A DNA stretch of 64,000 bases, taken from the NCBI GenBank assembly GCA_036346375.1, contig CM070515.1, positions 18,374,423-18,438,422 on the forward strand, in the 5' to 3' direction. The notes beneath the pieces are model-generated. The model ran no database searches. It saw only the letters and a list, made by a program, of their open reading frames with translations, and had not been told where the DNA came from. The stretch's first letter is position 1, and the number at the start of each line of letters is the position of its first letter. Of this stretch, positions 1 to 11,360 are shown piece by piece. A program made the translations under genes and the position numbers. This DNA comes from Guadua angustifolia (lineage: Eukaryota; Streptophyta; Magnoliopsida; Poales; Poaceae).

Positions 1-103
1 AACAGATCCTCAGACATCACCCCCTCCGCGGAAAAGGGGCTTTAGGTTGATCCCTCATTCAACAAGTAAGCTCGGCGGGGGACCGGTTCCCGAATCGTCG
101 ACA
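1..103 (+). repeat. 3' end of a Tat1-type Gypsy LTR, cut by the window edge
   Basis: The first 103 bases align closely with the last part of the LTRs at 3524-4310 and 14809-15615. They share the segment ending ACCGGTTCCCGAATCGTCG and the terminal CA. A third member of this LTR family therefore ends at 103. Whether it is a solo LTR or the right LTR of a full element lies outside the window. The flank begins GTATG. Confidence 0.85.
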
Positions 104-1647
104 GTATGAATTTGGAATTTGGTTGGTAATAGATCGGTAGATATATCATTAGTATCATTATGTTGAGTTAGAATTTCGACATAGGAGCTCCACCTCTATT
201 TTTATTCTAGATTCGCCACTGATGCCACTGGAATGTAATTTCCATGCGTTCTATATCATTACCGTCTATGTCCTATCAACAAACTATAAGTTTAATCGCC
301 CTTCTTCTTCCTCTTCGTCTTCCCAACCTCTCCCAAGCTACCCGAGCTCTTAGTGATAGAGATCCTCAAAGGTAAGGGAGAAGCACCGGATCTAAAGCTT
401 GTAGGTGGGGAAGAAGCTGGTTGTCACACTAGCTCCTGCTGATGCCACCGCCCAGCCTCCCCATGGCTAGCCACCAACCTCCTTAACTCCTGCCCCTGCT
501 GCCGTGACTCTCCACCATTGAACCTGTCGACGTTGTCACCCTCCTCCCCGTGGCCAATCGCTAGCTTCCCTAGCTCTTGCCATCGTTATGCTCCTCCCCA
601 TGGCCCGCTGCTGTCGCCGTCATGCCATCCTCCCTAGCTTCCGTCGGGGCTACCGCCTCCCCTTGTGATGTTGAACCAAACGTAAGGAAGTGAATTTTTT
701 TGTTCTTTTCTTTTTCATTGAACTCAAGATGACTCGTGGATCCTAGGGGCAATATGGTCGTTTGGATAAAAATCTGACACATTGTTGGGGTTTAACGGTA
801 GCTAAGCCTAACGGAGCTAACGACAATGGCATGGCATAGAAAGGATGAAAATTAAATTGGAGTGGCACACATGAAAACTGGCGTATGAAAAAGCGGCCAA
901 CTTTCAATGACAAATATAGAATTTGCTCTATTATTTATGGATCATCCAAGAGCTGTTCTGTCTCTGCTTGCATTCCGGATCCTTTTTACTCCTAAATTAT
1001 GGACTTATTGTAGGTTGCCGCGATGAATCACGACCTCTTCTGAACTAAAGGTATCTTTTAATCGGATGGTCATGGCACGTATTTGCGGGCTATTCATACA
1101 GCTTTTAACCGGGGTGGTTGCTGCACTTAATCAAAGTGCCTACTGTTGTGGATGTCGCGCTCTTAGACTTTACTGCCACCATGCATAGAGGTCCCGTTGA
1201 CAAATCACAAGTCACAACGGCATATGAGTGTACGACTGACGGAGTAGAACTGTAGAAGTACATATAGAACAAGTTGTAAACTGTAAACGTCATCGAAGAT
1301 GTCGTTGCCACCATGGAAGGCACCTCACGAGTCACGAGTCACAAGAAAACTTCATGCTTGTGGACGTCACCCTGACCCCCACCTTCTTGGTAACAGACTG
1401 AAACGTTTGCTCTCCTGTCCATGAGCTTGTGGCTATCTCCAAATGTGACATTGTGATCACGTGACGACTGATTGGGTGAAGTTTGTTTCATCTAGATTCC
1501 AATGCAGATGAAATAATTAATTTGGTTCACGACAGGTCCTGACGCCCACTGGATCTGTAGCATGATTTTACTACGAATGTCCTGCGCTCCTACTGCTCCT
1601 TCACTTTCCCTTTTCTTGGCAACTAGATCGCCTTGTCCATTCCGGCC
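104..1647. other. intergenic sequence 5' of the carboxylesterase pseudogene
   Basis: No convincing gene is seen. Short frames here have no recognisable domain and low-complexity composition. The last few hundred bases would be the upstream region of the carboxylesterase pseudogene, but no clear TATA box was found at the expected distance. Confidence 0.5.
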
Positions 1648-2134
1648 ATGAATCCGGACACCGAGGTCGACTTGACTTCTCGCCGTTCCACAACCGCTAC
1701 AAGAGCAGCCGCGTCCACCGTCTCGTGGGTACGTCGAAGGTCAACGCCGGTACAGACGCCGCCACGGGGGTTACCTGCAAGGACGTCGTCATCGACGCCG
1801 ACGCCGGCCTCGCCGCGCGGCTCTAAGTGCCGAAGGACGTCCCCAGGTCCAAGAAGCTACCCGTCCTCGTCTACTTCCACGGTGGCACATTCGCCGTCCA
1901 CTCGGCCTTCTCTGCCACGCACTTCCGGTGGTACCTGAACGCCCTCGTGGCTGCGGCCGGCGTCGTCGCCGGGTCCGTTGACTACCTCCTCGCGGCCGAG
2001 CACCCGCTCTCCGACGCCTAAGACGACGCGTGGGCCACGTTCAACTGGACCGTGGCTGGCCAAGCACGGCGACGCCGGACGCCTCTTCGTCGTGGGCAAC
2101 AGCGCCAGCGGCGACATCGCACACAACGTACGTT
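1648..2134 (+). pseudogene. carboxylesterase (CXE, GID1-like alpha/beta hydrolase), 5' half, disrupted
   Basis: This is the N-terminal half of a plant CXE carboxylesterase, the alpha/beta-hydrolase family that includes GID1 and 2-hydroxyisoflavanone dehydratase. Visible landmarks are the start MNPDTEVD, then LPVLVYFHGG (oxyanion-hole region), the segment AGVVAGSVDYLLAAEHPL, and VVGNSASGDIAHN around the nucleophile serine. Several positions depart from the family: HGGG is HGGT, GDSAGG is GNSASG. A one-base deletion near 1673 shifts the frame. TAA stops at 1824-1826 and 2019-2021 stand where tyrosine (TAC) is expected. The reading frame then runs straight into a Copia LTR at 2135 and resumes at 19714. 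Family members are usually single- or few-exon proteins of about 320 residues. This copy cannot make a working enzyme. Confidence 0.85.
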
Positions 2135-2560
2135 TGGTTAGATGCAAAGAGCACACGGACAAGTTTTTTTTACATTGGAAAACCTTTACGAGAGAAAACT
2201 ATAACAGACAAACTTACTATTTCGATTCAATTTTACAAGTACATAGGGTGGTAATATATCTCTACTATATAAAGTGAGAGTTTTTTCCTACGTTACTTCA
2301 TCAAAATTACCTACCTTTGCCACTGCTCTTTAATTACCCACATTTACCCGCACCACTTCATCAAAATTACCCACATTTGCCACTGCTCTTTAATTACCCA
2401 CCTTTGCCATTGTTAGTACTCGTTGCAAATAAACTTTTTATCGAAAATTAAGTTTCCGTTGCAACGCACGAGCACATGGCTAGTAGCCAATTAAATCTGA
2501 GTAATTGGAGATGAGAACTAATATGTGGATATTTGAGGAATTAGTGATTTTCTCAAATAA
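2135..2560 (-). repeat. left (3') LTR of the Copia element, interrupted by a Helitron
   Basis: The sequences flanking the Helitron match the right LTR: GATGCAAAGAG, GAAAACCTTTACGA, and after the insertion GAGTAATTGGAGATGAGAAC. The inner end is about 2545-2560. There the minus strand reads a purine-rich AAGGGGG tract that serves as the polypurine tract. The boundary is approximate because this copy has diverged. Confidence 0.7.
2259..2483 (+). mobile_element. small non-autonomous Helitron
   Basis: This 225-bp insertion in the Copia LTR begins TCTCTACTATATAAAG and ends CGTTGCAACGCACGAGCAC followed by ATGGCTAG. These are the typical plant Helitron 5' TC end, the 3' GC-rich palindromic segment (CGTTGCAACG) and the CTAG terminus. 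It sits between an A on the left and a T on the right, as Helitrons do, and has no target duplication. Internally it holds two copies of a roughly 58-bp unit (about 2297-2415) with the shared core ACTTCATCAAAATTACC. Confidence 0.8.
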
Positions 2561-3275
2561 ACCCCCTTGCCTCAAAACCTATAATGAAAATTGTCTTCGG
2601 AAAACTGAAAGGGTATTTAAGCACCATAAATGCCAACCAAGTCCAAATAAAACTTGAACTTGGTGTTTGAAAGTGCCTTCGTGAGCATGCCAGCAAAATT
2701 GTCATTAGTACTTGTTTTTCCCATAACAACTTGTCCTTCAACAATAATATCATAAATAAAGTGGTACTTTATATCAATGTACTTGATCTTGGCATGATAC
2801 ATATCATTCTTAATCAAATAAATAGTACTCTGGCTATCACAATAAACATAAATTGTATCATGTGGAATACCAAATTCAGAAACTAGACATCGCAACCAAA
2901 TAGCTTTTTTAACACCTTTAGTAGCAGCAATATACCCAGCTTCAGTAATAGACAAGAGCTGCAATAGACTGTAAAGATGCTTTCCAACTGACTGCAGAAC
3001 TACATAAAGAGAAGATATAACCAGAAGTTGACCTTTTATCAAGATCACTACCATAGTCAGAATTAACAAACCCAACAACATTATTATTCTTCAATGTATT
3101 CTTATAAAAAATAAGCCAAAATCAAAAGTCCTATTCAAATAAAGAAGAATCCACTTAACAACATTTTAATGCTCTTTATCAGAATTATCCATAAATCTGC
3201 TAACCATACTAACTGCATGAGCCAAATCTGGTATGGTGCAAATCATAGCATACATGAGATTTTCAACTGTATTAA
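2561..3275 (-). pseudogene. Copia pol 3' part: end of RT and RNase H
   Basis: The minus-strand translation shows the Ty1/Copia RNase H signature in order: EAGYIAATKGVKKAIWL, the catalytic-region VYCDSQSTIYLIKND, then YIDIKYHFIYDI and FAGMLTKALS. Homology is clear in 2617-3081. This is the C-terminal continuation of the pol remnant at 15616-17800 and is separated from it by Tat1. The remaining bases to 3275 are degenerate Copia sequence. Confidence 0.8.
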
Positions 3276-3502
3276 GGGGGTGTTTAGCACAGCTTCAACT
3301 CCACCAAAATACGTGGAGTTGGTAGAGTAAGGTATTTTTAGCTTCAGAAATTTATAGAACTGAAACCATTGTCACATTAAGAGTGTTTAGGTGAGCCATC
3401 TTGTTTATATTTTAGACTTAAAAAATTTAATTCGCTTTATTTTAGCCTACAAACTCTAGATCTGAGGTGTAGTTGGAATCTAGAGCTTTGCCAAACAGGG
3501 CC
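3276..3502. mobile_element. probable MITE inside the Copia pol
   Basis: The segment begins GGGGGTGTTTAGCACAGCTTC and ends with the reverse complement of GGCCCTGTTTGGCAAAGCTC. This gives imperfect terminal inverted repeats of the GGGCCTGTTTGG type common in grass MITEs. Flanks are TAA on the left and TAG on the right, compatible with a 3-bp PIF/Harbinger target site but not an exact duplication. The superfamily is uncertain. Confidence 0.5.
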
Positions 3503-3518
3503 TAGAGTAAGAAACATG

Positions 3519-3523
3519 GAACA
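3519..3523. repeat. target-site duplication of Tat1, left copy (GAACA)
   Basis: GAACA directly precedes the left LTR and is repeated exactly at 15616-15620 directly after the right LTR. This fixes both element boundaries. Confidence 0.9.
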
Positions 3524-4310
3524 TGTCGGGGATTGGATATTCTCGGTAGACGACCATCGTATCCCGGTGGCCTCCGAGCATGCCCATGCTCGGACGTCGT
3601 CCCCAAAGAAGATCTTCGGACCGCCCGACCTCCGGGCCGGCCCCCATCCTCCGTCAAGCTCGTCCCAAGTATGCTCGCTTTCGAGTCCGCGACAGACGAC
3701 CGGTCTCTCGAGGCGACCTCGGGCCGCCCAAAATCCGGCGCGATCCACGAAGACGGCGTGGCATTAATTACGGCGGCTCAAAGGATCGCCACCACGCCCA
3801 CGACGCTCACGCCGCATGATCTGCGTCGCGATCTGCGCCTTGTACCACGTCGCGTTGTGCCCGGCGGGAGGCAAGGAAACGGCTCCGCCCACGTCCGGAA
3901 CAGTGGCGTGCCCCCTGTAATAAATGTTGTGTTGCTTGTAACCCCCTATAAATACCTTCTCGCATGAAGAGTTCAGGGTTCGATGAGTTCGAATTCATTC
4001 CCTGTTTTCCTCACACACAGAGCTTGTTGCTGGTGGTCTGGAGGATAGTCCTTAGAACCTCCCAGGGTCCCTCGAGCAATCATATTGTAATACACCCTCA
4101 AGAAGTTAGTACAATCGCTGGACGTAGGGTTGTTATCTCCCCTGCGAGAGGCCCGAACCAGGTCAAAAAAAGCCTGTGATTGTTCCGACCACCTCGATCC
4201 GTAGCTCGGCAGGACCTTAGACGACACACCCCCCGCGAAAAAGGGGCCTTAGGTTGATCCCTCATTCAACAAGTAAGCCCGGCAGGGGACCGGTTCCCGA
4301 ATCGTCGACA
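3524..4310 (+). repeat. Tat1 left (5') LTR
   Basis: The 787-bp repeat matches 14809-15615 along its length. The right copy has about 15 extra bases in the stretch following CAAAAAAAGCC. Numerous substitutions separate the two copies, so the insertion is not recent. A TATA box lies at 3947-3954. Confidence 0.92.
3947..3954 (+). promoter_or_regulatory. TATA box of the Tat1 5' LTR
   Basis: TATAAATA in the context CCCCCTATAAATACC lies about 580 bp downstream of the first 15 LTR bases in the U3 position and about 360 bp before the LTR end. The same box is conserved in the right LTR at 15239-15246. It would drive the element's plus-strand genomic RNA. Confidence 0.75.
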
Positions 4311-4330
4311 GCTGGCGCCGTCCGTAGGGA
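4311..4330 (+). other. primer-binding site region of Tat1
   Basis: Two bases after the LTR end comes TGGCGCCGTCCGTAGGGA. Its TGGCGCC start is the type complementary to a tRNA 3' end ending in CCA, probably tRNA-Asp. The match beyond the first seven bases was not checked. Confidence 0.6.
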
Positions 4331-4363
4331 TTGACTGAGTCCTTTTGTGGGGAATCCCTAAGG

Positions 4364-6101
4364 ATGCCGAATTCTCAGGACAATCAAGACCTATGCGTCT
4401 TCGACGACGTGGAGGACGACGACGTGTACTACGTCAGCGATGGCGTGGATGGTGTGGCCGACCCGGAAGGCCACACCGAGTCCGGGAGTCTTTCCCCGGC
4501 TGCTGCAGCGCGAGAGTGTTTCCTCCGCTCCCCCTCGCTAGCGAGGAAGAATCTGGCGGCCTCCGCGACGGTCTTGGCGTCCCCGACCATCCCGAGCGCA
4601 GCCAAGGGACCGCTGCGCGTGGTGACACCACGGTGTCGCCCACGCGGTCCTGGTGCTCCCGCAGCGTCAATATGGCGGGAAGGGAAGAGATCCACAAGGT
4701 CCAGTCTCCAGAGACCTCCCAGCGCTATCAGCGCAATACTGACGAGAATCGCCCGGAGTTGTCCCCGGGCAAGACCTCGACGACCATCCGCCGCCAAGCT
4801 AGCGGAAGGGCGGACGCCAGGATTGGAGACCCGGCCCGCGGTGGATCCAGCGAGCATCGCTCCCCGGAGCACGTGCGCGACCGCCTCTCGAGTCACCCCC
4901 CCCCGCCGCTCCCCAGAGCGCCGAGCGGCTGCGGGCCATGGCTACGGTTGTACGCAGCCTCCAAAATTTCTCCGGCCAAGCGGACCTGGCGGCCATGGGA
5001 GCAGTCGTAGCTGAAAACCTGGAAAAGCTCGCCGCCGATATAGGGCCCCCTGGCGAAGAAAGGCCCCGGAGCGTTTCCTGGGACCATAAGCACCACTCAC
5101 CTGTTCGCTCCTGTCATAGCGCCTCCCGAAGTCCTGCTCAGGAAAGCCGCGGGAAGCAGGAGCGGTACCGTAAGGATGTTCGGAGCAGTTCCCGAACAGC
5201 CTCGCGGGCTCGGGGACACGCCCCGCCCGCTTACGAGCCCACCGAGTGCTCCACCTCGGGGCTCCCTTCGTCGCACCGGCAAGGAGACGTGTTCTCTTGT
5301 CTCGCCCTGCGCATGGAGGACAATCGAGACGCCGGCCATCACAGTCGCCGTGCCCGGAGAGGTCGCCACGATAGCCCGACGTTCGGATGCTGGGCCTTTT
5401 CGGCGTCCCTCCGCGATGTCTCGTGGCCGAGCAAGTTCAAGCCCGGCCACATCGAGCGGTTTAACGGGACTCAGAACCCAGACGAGTTCCTCTCAATCTA
5501 CTCCACCGCCATCCTGGCAGCCGGAGGGGACGAGGGGGTCATGGCCAACTACCTCCCCACGGTCCTCGACGGCTCCGCCAGAACGTGGCTTTTCAATCAG
5601 AAGGAGGGGTCAATCCGCTCGTGGGGGCAGCTCTGCGAGGCCCTCCGAGCCAATTTCCAGAGCTGCTACACCCGCCCGGGCAACGTGCGCGACCTCAAGC
5701 GGCTGATCCAGACAGAAAAGGAGTCCTTGCGGGACTTCGTCCAAAGGTTTATCAAGGTGAGGAACTCCATTCCGAGCATCTCGGATGAGGCGGTCGTCCG
5801 GGCCTTCAAGTTCGGAGTCCGCGACGTTCGCTTCATACAAGACCTGGAGATCCACCCCGAATTCTCGGCCAACGAGCTGTTCCGTATGGCCGACCGCTAC
5901 GCGAATGTCGATGAAGCCGTGCAATGGAAGAAGATGCTCGATGAAAGCAAGCTGCCACCCCAGCTGGGCCTAGAGGGCTCCTCGAGCAAGAAGCACTCGG
6001 GCTCTGTCGAGAAGAAAATCAAGAAGAAGAAGAGGTCGCATGCGCCGGGCATGGTGGCCACCGTCGAACGTCGCCCGCCGTGGGCTCCGCCAGCTCGATA
6101 G
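4364..6101 (+). pseudogene. Tat1 gag polyprotein (capsid region), frameshifted
   Basis: The start MPNSQDNQDLCVFDD lies in one frame. From about 4938 the protein continues in another frame, so at least one frameshift separates them. The capsid-like Gag domain is recognisable in 5400-5930: IERFNGTQNPDEFLSIYSTA, then SARTWLFNQKEGSIRSW, then LRDFVQRFIKVRNSI. A basic lysine-rich tail (KKKKR) follows. No clear zinc knuckle is seen and the frame stops at 6101. Gag would package the element RNA into cytoplasmic particles. Confidence 0.85.
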
Positions 6102-6333
6102 CCCGAGGGCGGGCAAGGTCGGCCACGCCCATGGCGCAACGACCAAGGTAGCAACGACCAAGGCCGCAGCGATCGAGGTCGCGACGACCGGGGTCGCGGC
6201 GGCCAGGGTAGCGAAGAAAGAAGTGCCCCATCGGCGACCTACCTCGCCGTTCCATCGGTGCCGGCCACGACCTTCATGAATCGCTTGGGATCTGGGGTAC
6301 CACCTGGAGAAGTTCTACAACGGCGAAGGCCCC

Positions 6334-9300
6334 ATGCCCACTCTCCCGGGAAAAGGGGAGAGCAGTAAGGGCAAGGGTCCTGCGGATAACGACGATGACA
6401 ACATGGGTTACCAGGAGCCCCACAACCACATAGCCGTCATATTCGGGGACTCCTCGGCGTACAAGTCCCGCAGGGACCTGAAGGAGGCGGCACGAAAAGT
6501 TTGCCATATCGCTCAAGGCAAGCCACCCGTGCAGCAGCTCAAGTGGTCCAAGCTGTCCATCACTTTCTCCAAGGGTGATTGTCCCCTTGGAATGACCAAG
6601 CCGCAAAAGCTCCCGTTGGTCGTGAGCCCGACCATCAGTAATGCCTGTCGGGTTCTCATCGATGGCGGGAGCTCCCTGGATCTCATATCTGCTACGATCC
6701 TGGACGAGATGCAGGTTCCTCGGTCCAAGATCAAGAGCATAGCTGTCCCGTTATTCAGGATCGTCCCGAGCACCTCGATCAAGCCTCTTGGCCAGATCGT
6801 CCTGCCTGTGACGTTCGGGAGCCTCGACAACTTCCGGACCGAGCTGATCAACTTCGAGGTCGTTGACTTCAACTCGGCCTACAACGCCATCCTCGGCAGG
6901 CCGGCCCTCTCCAAGTTCATGACCGCTACACACCACGCTTACCAGTGCCTGAAGGTCCCCGGACCGAAGGGCGTCATCACCATCAAAGGCGACCACAGGG
7001 CGGCCCTGAACTGCGACGAGAAGTCGCTCGACATGATCGGACAGCTGCCTCAGCGTGGCCCCGAGCAAGAGCCGGCGCACTCCCGGCCCAAAGTTACCCT
7101 CCAGCCCGGAGGAGAAACCAAGGCGGTCCCTCTGAACGAGGTCGACCCGACCAAGGTCTTCCATCTGGGATCTTCCTTAGATCCCAAATAGGAACTCGAG
7201 CTCATTACTTTCCTCCGGAGGAGCGCGGACGTGTTCGCTTGGGAACCGTCTGACATGCCCGGGGTCCCAAGGGAAGTAATTGAGCACAGGCTAGCTGTTC
7301 AGCCTGATAAAAAAAACCTATGCACCAGAAGCTCAGGCGTTTTTCCCCGGAGAAGCAGGCGATCATCCAGGATGAACTCGACAAGCTCCTTAAGGCCGGC
7401 TTCGTTAGAGAGGTCGAGCATTCGGAGTGGCTGGCGAATCCGGTCATTGTCAAGAAAAAGGGTGGCAAGTGGCGCATGTGTGTCGACCACATTGGCACGA
7501 ACGCCTTTGCCAAGGATAACTTCATTGCCGCGCATTGACCACCGTTGTGGCGGTGGAGTCCCAGGTGATGAGCTTCTTGGATGCCTATTCGGGCTATCAC
7601 CAGATCAGCTTATCCCCCGGGGACGAAGAGAAGACCTCCTTCATCACACCGTTCGGAACGTTCTGCTACACGACCATGTCTTTCGGTTTGCAAAATGCCG
7701 GCGCAACTTTCCAGCGCTTAATGCAGAGACCTCCCAGGACCAGATAGGCCAGAACTTGGAAGTTTATGTGAATGATATTGTGGTTAAGAGTAAGCTAGCC
7801 TCGGGTCATATATCCGACCTCGAGGAGACCTTTTGTAACCTCAATACACACCGAATAAAGCTTAATCCTGAGAAATGTGTCTTTGGGGTGAAAGCGGGCA
7901 AGGTGCTCGGCTATCTCATCGGGCCGCAGGGCATCGGCCCCAACCCGGAGAACTGAAGCCATCGAATGCATGGCGGCCCTGAGTTGCTTCATTTCCCGTC
8001 GAGCGAGGTCGGCTTGCCCTTTTTCGAGGTGCTCACAAGACGAGGGCGCTCACCGGAAGAAGCCAACCGCTTCCTTCGAGGAGCGAGCAAGACTCCGACC
8101 CTCCGATCTTGGCCACGCTAATGTCGGGGGAGCCGCTCTTGCTATACCTCGCAGCGACCCCCCAGGCCGTGAGCGCGGTGTTGGCGGTTGAGCGGGAAGG
8201 AGCGCAGCAACCAATCTACTACGTAAGCAAGGTCTTGCACGGACCAAAGGAGCGGTACCCTGAAGTCCAGAAGCTCTTGTACTCGTTGCTCGTGGCTTCG
8301 AGGAAGCTGCGCCACTATTTCCAAGCTCACAAGGTCGTCGTTCCGACCAACTTTCCGCTTAGGGAAATCCTAAGGAATCAAGATGCCAGCGGCCGGATAG
8401 CGAAGTGGGCCATGGAGCTCGCCGAGTTCGACATCCACTTCTCTGCCCGCACGGCGATCAAGTTCCAGATCTTAGCGGATTTCGTAGCGGAATGGACGAA
8501 TCCCGCCCAGCCCGCCACCGAGCCCCACGGATCTGAGGATGGCATTGGACCATGTATTTTGCGGGTCCCGAAGCTTTCGGCGGGTCAATTTGGCGTCGTC
8601 TTGGTCTCCTTCAAGGATTAGCTCCAATCGTCATCAATATCGCCGCCACGACCAACAACGGCGGAGTATGAAACCTCTTGGCGAAGACTCTGGCGTGCAA
8701 AGGCGCCGAGTCCAAACGCCCGACCGTGAAAGGCGATTCGCAGTTGATCATCAACCAAGTCAACAAGGAGTATCAGTGTTCCGATCACTCAATGGCGCTT
8801 TACTTGATTGAGGTGAGGAAGATAGAGCGGTACTTTAGAAATTTCAAAGTACCCTACATCCCTAGGAAGGACAATTCCTTGGCCGACCATCTTTCTAAGG
8901 TCGGTTCCTCGCAGATGCCCGCCCTGCCCGGGGCGCTCGTTGAGCATCTGCACAAGCCCTCCATTCCCTCTGTAGAGGAGGCAAATCCCAGATGCATACG
9001 CGCCGGTCGCCACGAAAGCATCTGCGCAAGCCCTCCATTCCCTCTGTAAAGGAGGCACAAGAGACGTGCGATAACGTCTCTTTCCTCGAATAAGTGCGAT
9101 CGGCGACACCATTCGCCCGATATCTTGCCCATGGGACCTTTGAGGAGAAAGCCGAAGCGTTCGACTCATAAGGCGGTCCTCCGCCTCTGAGACTAGTCGA
9201 GGGCGCCTTATACCGCAAAGGGGCACTTGGAGTCCTCTCCAAGTGTATATCTCGGGAAGAGGGCAATTTCCTTCTCAAAGATATCCATGAAGGAATGTGC

Positions 9301-10327
9301 GGAGCTCACTCGTCCTTTCGGACCCTCGTGAGCAAAGCATTCCGGCTGGGATACTATTGGCCAACAGCTTTATATGATGCTCGGGCGCTTGTGGCGACTC
9401 CGGGCGTGCGATACCACGCCCCATAATGCCCACCCACGGCGTCTGTGGCTACGCAGACCATCCCACTCTCATAGCCATTCTCGACCTAGGGGGCTGACAT
9501 TATCGGGCCTTTCCCCCGTGGTCGAAGGGTTCTAAATACTTGCTCGTGGCCATCGACACTTTCTAAGTGGATCGGCCGAGCTCAGTATCAACCATTTCGG
9601 CCAGCGACCAAGAGAATTTTCGCAAACAACGTGGTGACGCGCAGGGGTCCCCAATCGCCTCATCACGGACAACGGCACTCAGTTCACTAGTGAGCTGTTC
9701 CAAGCCTACTGCGAAGACATCGGAACAAAGGTCTGCTTCGCCTCTGTAGCTCATCCGCAAAGCAACGGAGCGGCCAAGCGGGCGAATGGCCAAATTCTTC
9801 AAGGAATCAAGAAGAGGGTTTTCAAAGACCTCGCTCGGCAAGGCGGGTCGTGGGTGGACGAGCTTCCTTCCGTCCTCTGGTCTGCGCGCACCACAGCGAG
9901 CCGAGCTACGGGCGAGACACCCTTCCAGCTCGTCTATGGTGCCGAGGCAGTCCTGCCCGCCGGGGTTGTGCTCGGATCCCTAAGAGTGCACCTGGCCGAT
10001 AGCATCCACCAAGGACGCGAGCGTCGCCTCGACCTCAACCTCGCCGAAGAGGCACGCGAAAATGCGCTGCTCCGATCCGCCGTCTACCAATAAGCTCTTC
10101 GCAGGCACGCGGCCAAGTCAATTCGGCCCCGAGCCCTGCAGGTTGGCGACCTCGTCCTGCGCCGAATCCAGGATACGTCGAAGGCCAACAAGCTCTCCCC
10201 CAGGTGGGAGGGTCCATTCACGGTCGTCTCGGTAACATGCCCGGGGGCTGTCCGCCTGGCGAGGGAGGACGGTCGCGTGCTCGCGAGCTTGTGGAACATC
10301 GACCAGCTACGCAAGTTCATTGTCTAA
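6334..10327 (+). pseudogene. Tat1 pol: protease, RT, RNase H, second RNase H, integrase
   Basis: Domains follow in order with changing frames. The aspartic protease at about 6600-6960 has the active-site motif VLIDGGSSLDLI. The frame is stopped at 7189-7191. RT spans about 7300-7960, with RFSPEKQAIIQDELDKL, ANPVIVKKKGGKWRMCVD and the catalytic box changed from YVDD to YVND (7765-7776). The Gypsy RNase H covers about 8109-8500. A second, archaeal-type RNase H covers about 8540-8960 with VKGDSQLIINQVNKEYQCSD. Integrase covers about 9280-10320, with a core remnant and a C-terminal GDLVLRRIQDTSKANKLSPR. The final LRKFIV is followed by TAA at 10325-10327. Stops and frameshifts make it non-functional. 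Confidence 0.88.
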
Positions 10328-11360
10328 ACTCATACTATCTTTTGTGTCTGGCTCTAATTCAGCAGTTTTCTTTTGGAAGAATGGCATGTTCGGTTCCCTC
10401 ACCCTCGCAATGTCTGTTACCTCCAAGATCTTGTGAATATATATAAGGTCACTGCCTGTTGGTAAGCAGACTTAGTCTCGCACAAGGGCATGCTTTCCTC
10501 ATGATCTTGGTGATGGGATGAACACATTGGGCAGAAGCAATCGCTCCAAGCATTCTTCGCTCTAAGGTTGGGTCGGCGCACGCGTGACCGCACAAGGTGC
10601 CACGACCAGCACCCAGCCACTAAAACTCACCACCAAAGGCTCTAGTCTCGATAAGCTGACCTTGGTCCGCAGTAGCTCTTCGCTACGCGATTCAAGTCGC
10701 ATACAAACACCCTTTCGGTCGGTCCGGAGATTTAGTCTGGCTCGCGTGTGTTTGATCGTCGCACACCCTGTCGAGCAACCGCGCATCCTTCCTCACCTGT
10801 GGCCATACTCGCAAATAAGGGGTGTGTGTCCCAAGCGCTAAGGGAGTCAAGGCCTTGCACGTTCTCCCCCCCCCCCAACCTAAACCATGCTCGCCGCTCG
10901 GAGAGACTGGTGCCTTGGTCAGGGGGGGCGCGTGCTTTCCGAACCCTCTTGCGAACGAGCTCGTACTCGCAACTTAGGCGCATGACCTTCATTCACAGTG
11001 GGGGCTTAGTGGGAACGAGTTGTCGTGCTCGCGTTTTTTCCAAAAATCGTCGCCAAGTGCCTCGTTCTAACTTATCACTGCAACATGGTTTCTTTCTTAA
11101 GAATTTGCTACTTACATGAAGTCTTTCTTCGCTCATCCCGGGCTTATGCTGCCCACGCTCCGTACTAACCTACATCTCTACCTGCCTATCTTTCGCCGTC
11201 TACGTCATGATGGTTATTTGCAGGAGATAGAAAAAAAAGAGGAGAACCAAAAAAGCATTACAGCAGTCAAAGCCCTTGGGCGGGAGAAAACATATACTCC
11301 GTGGGCGTCATCAAATGTCATCCAAGGTCCTTCAAAAAAGAGGAAAAAGCAAAAAATTCT
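10328..11360. other. Tat1 noncoding spacer between pol and the antisense gene
   Basis: About 1 kb lies between the end of pol (plus strand) and the end of the convergent antisense gene (minus strand). No domain-bearing frame was seen. It would hold the 3' ends of any antisense transcripts. Confidence 0.6.

Noticed and set aside
570..782. 70-codon minus-strand frame near the left edge
   Set aside because: Low complexity, no recognisable family and no supporting signals.
4429..4896. Minus-strand frame in Tat1 gag
   Set aside because: High-GC shadow of the gag frame, with no homology seen and no promoter.
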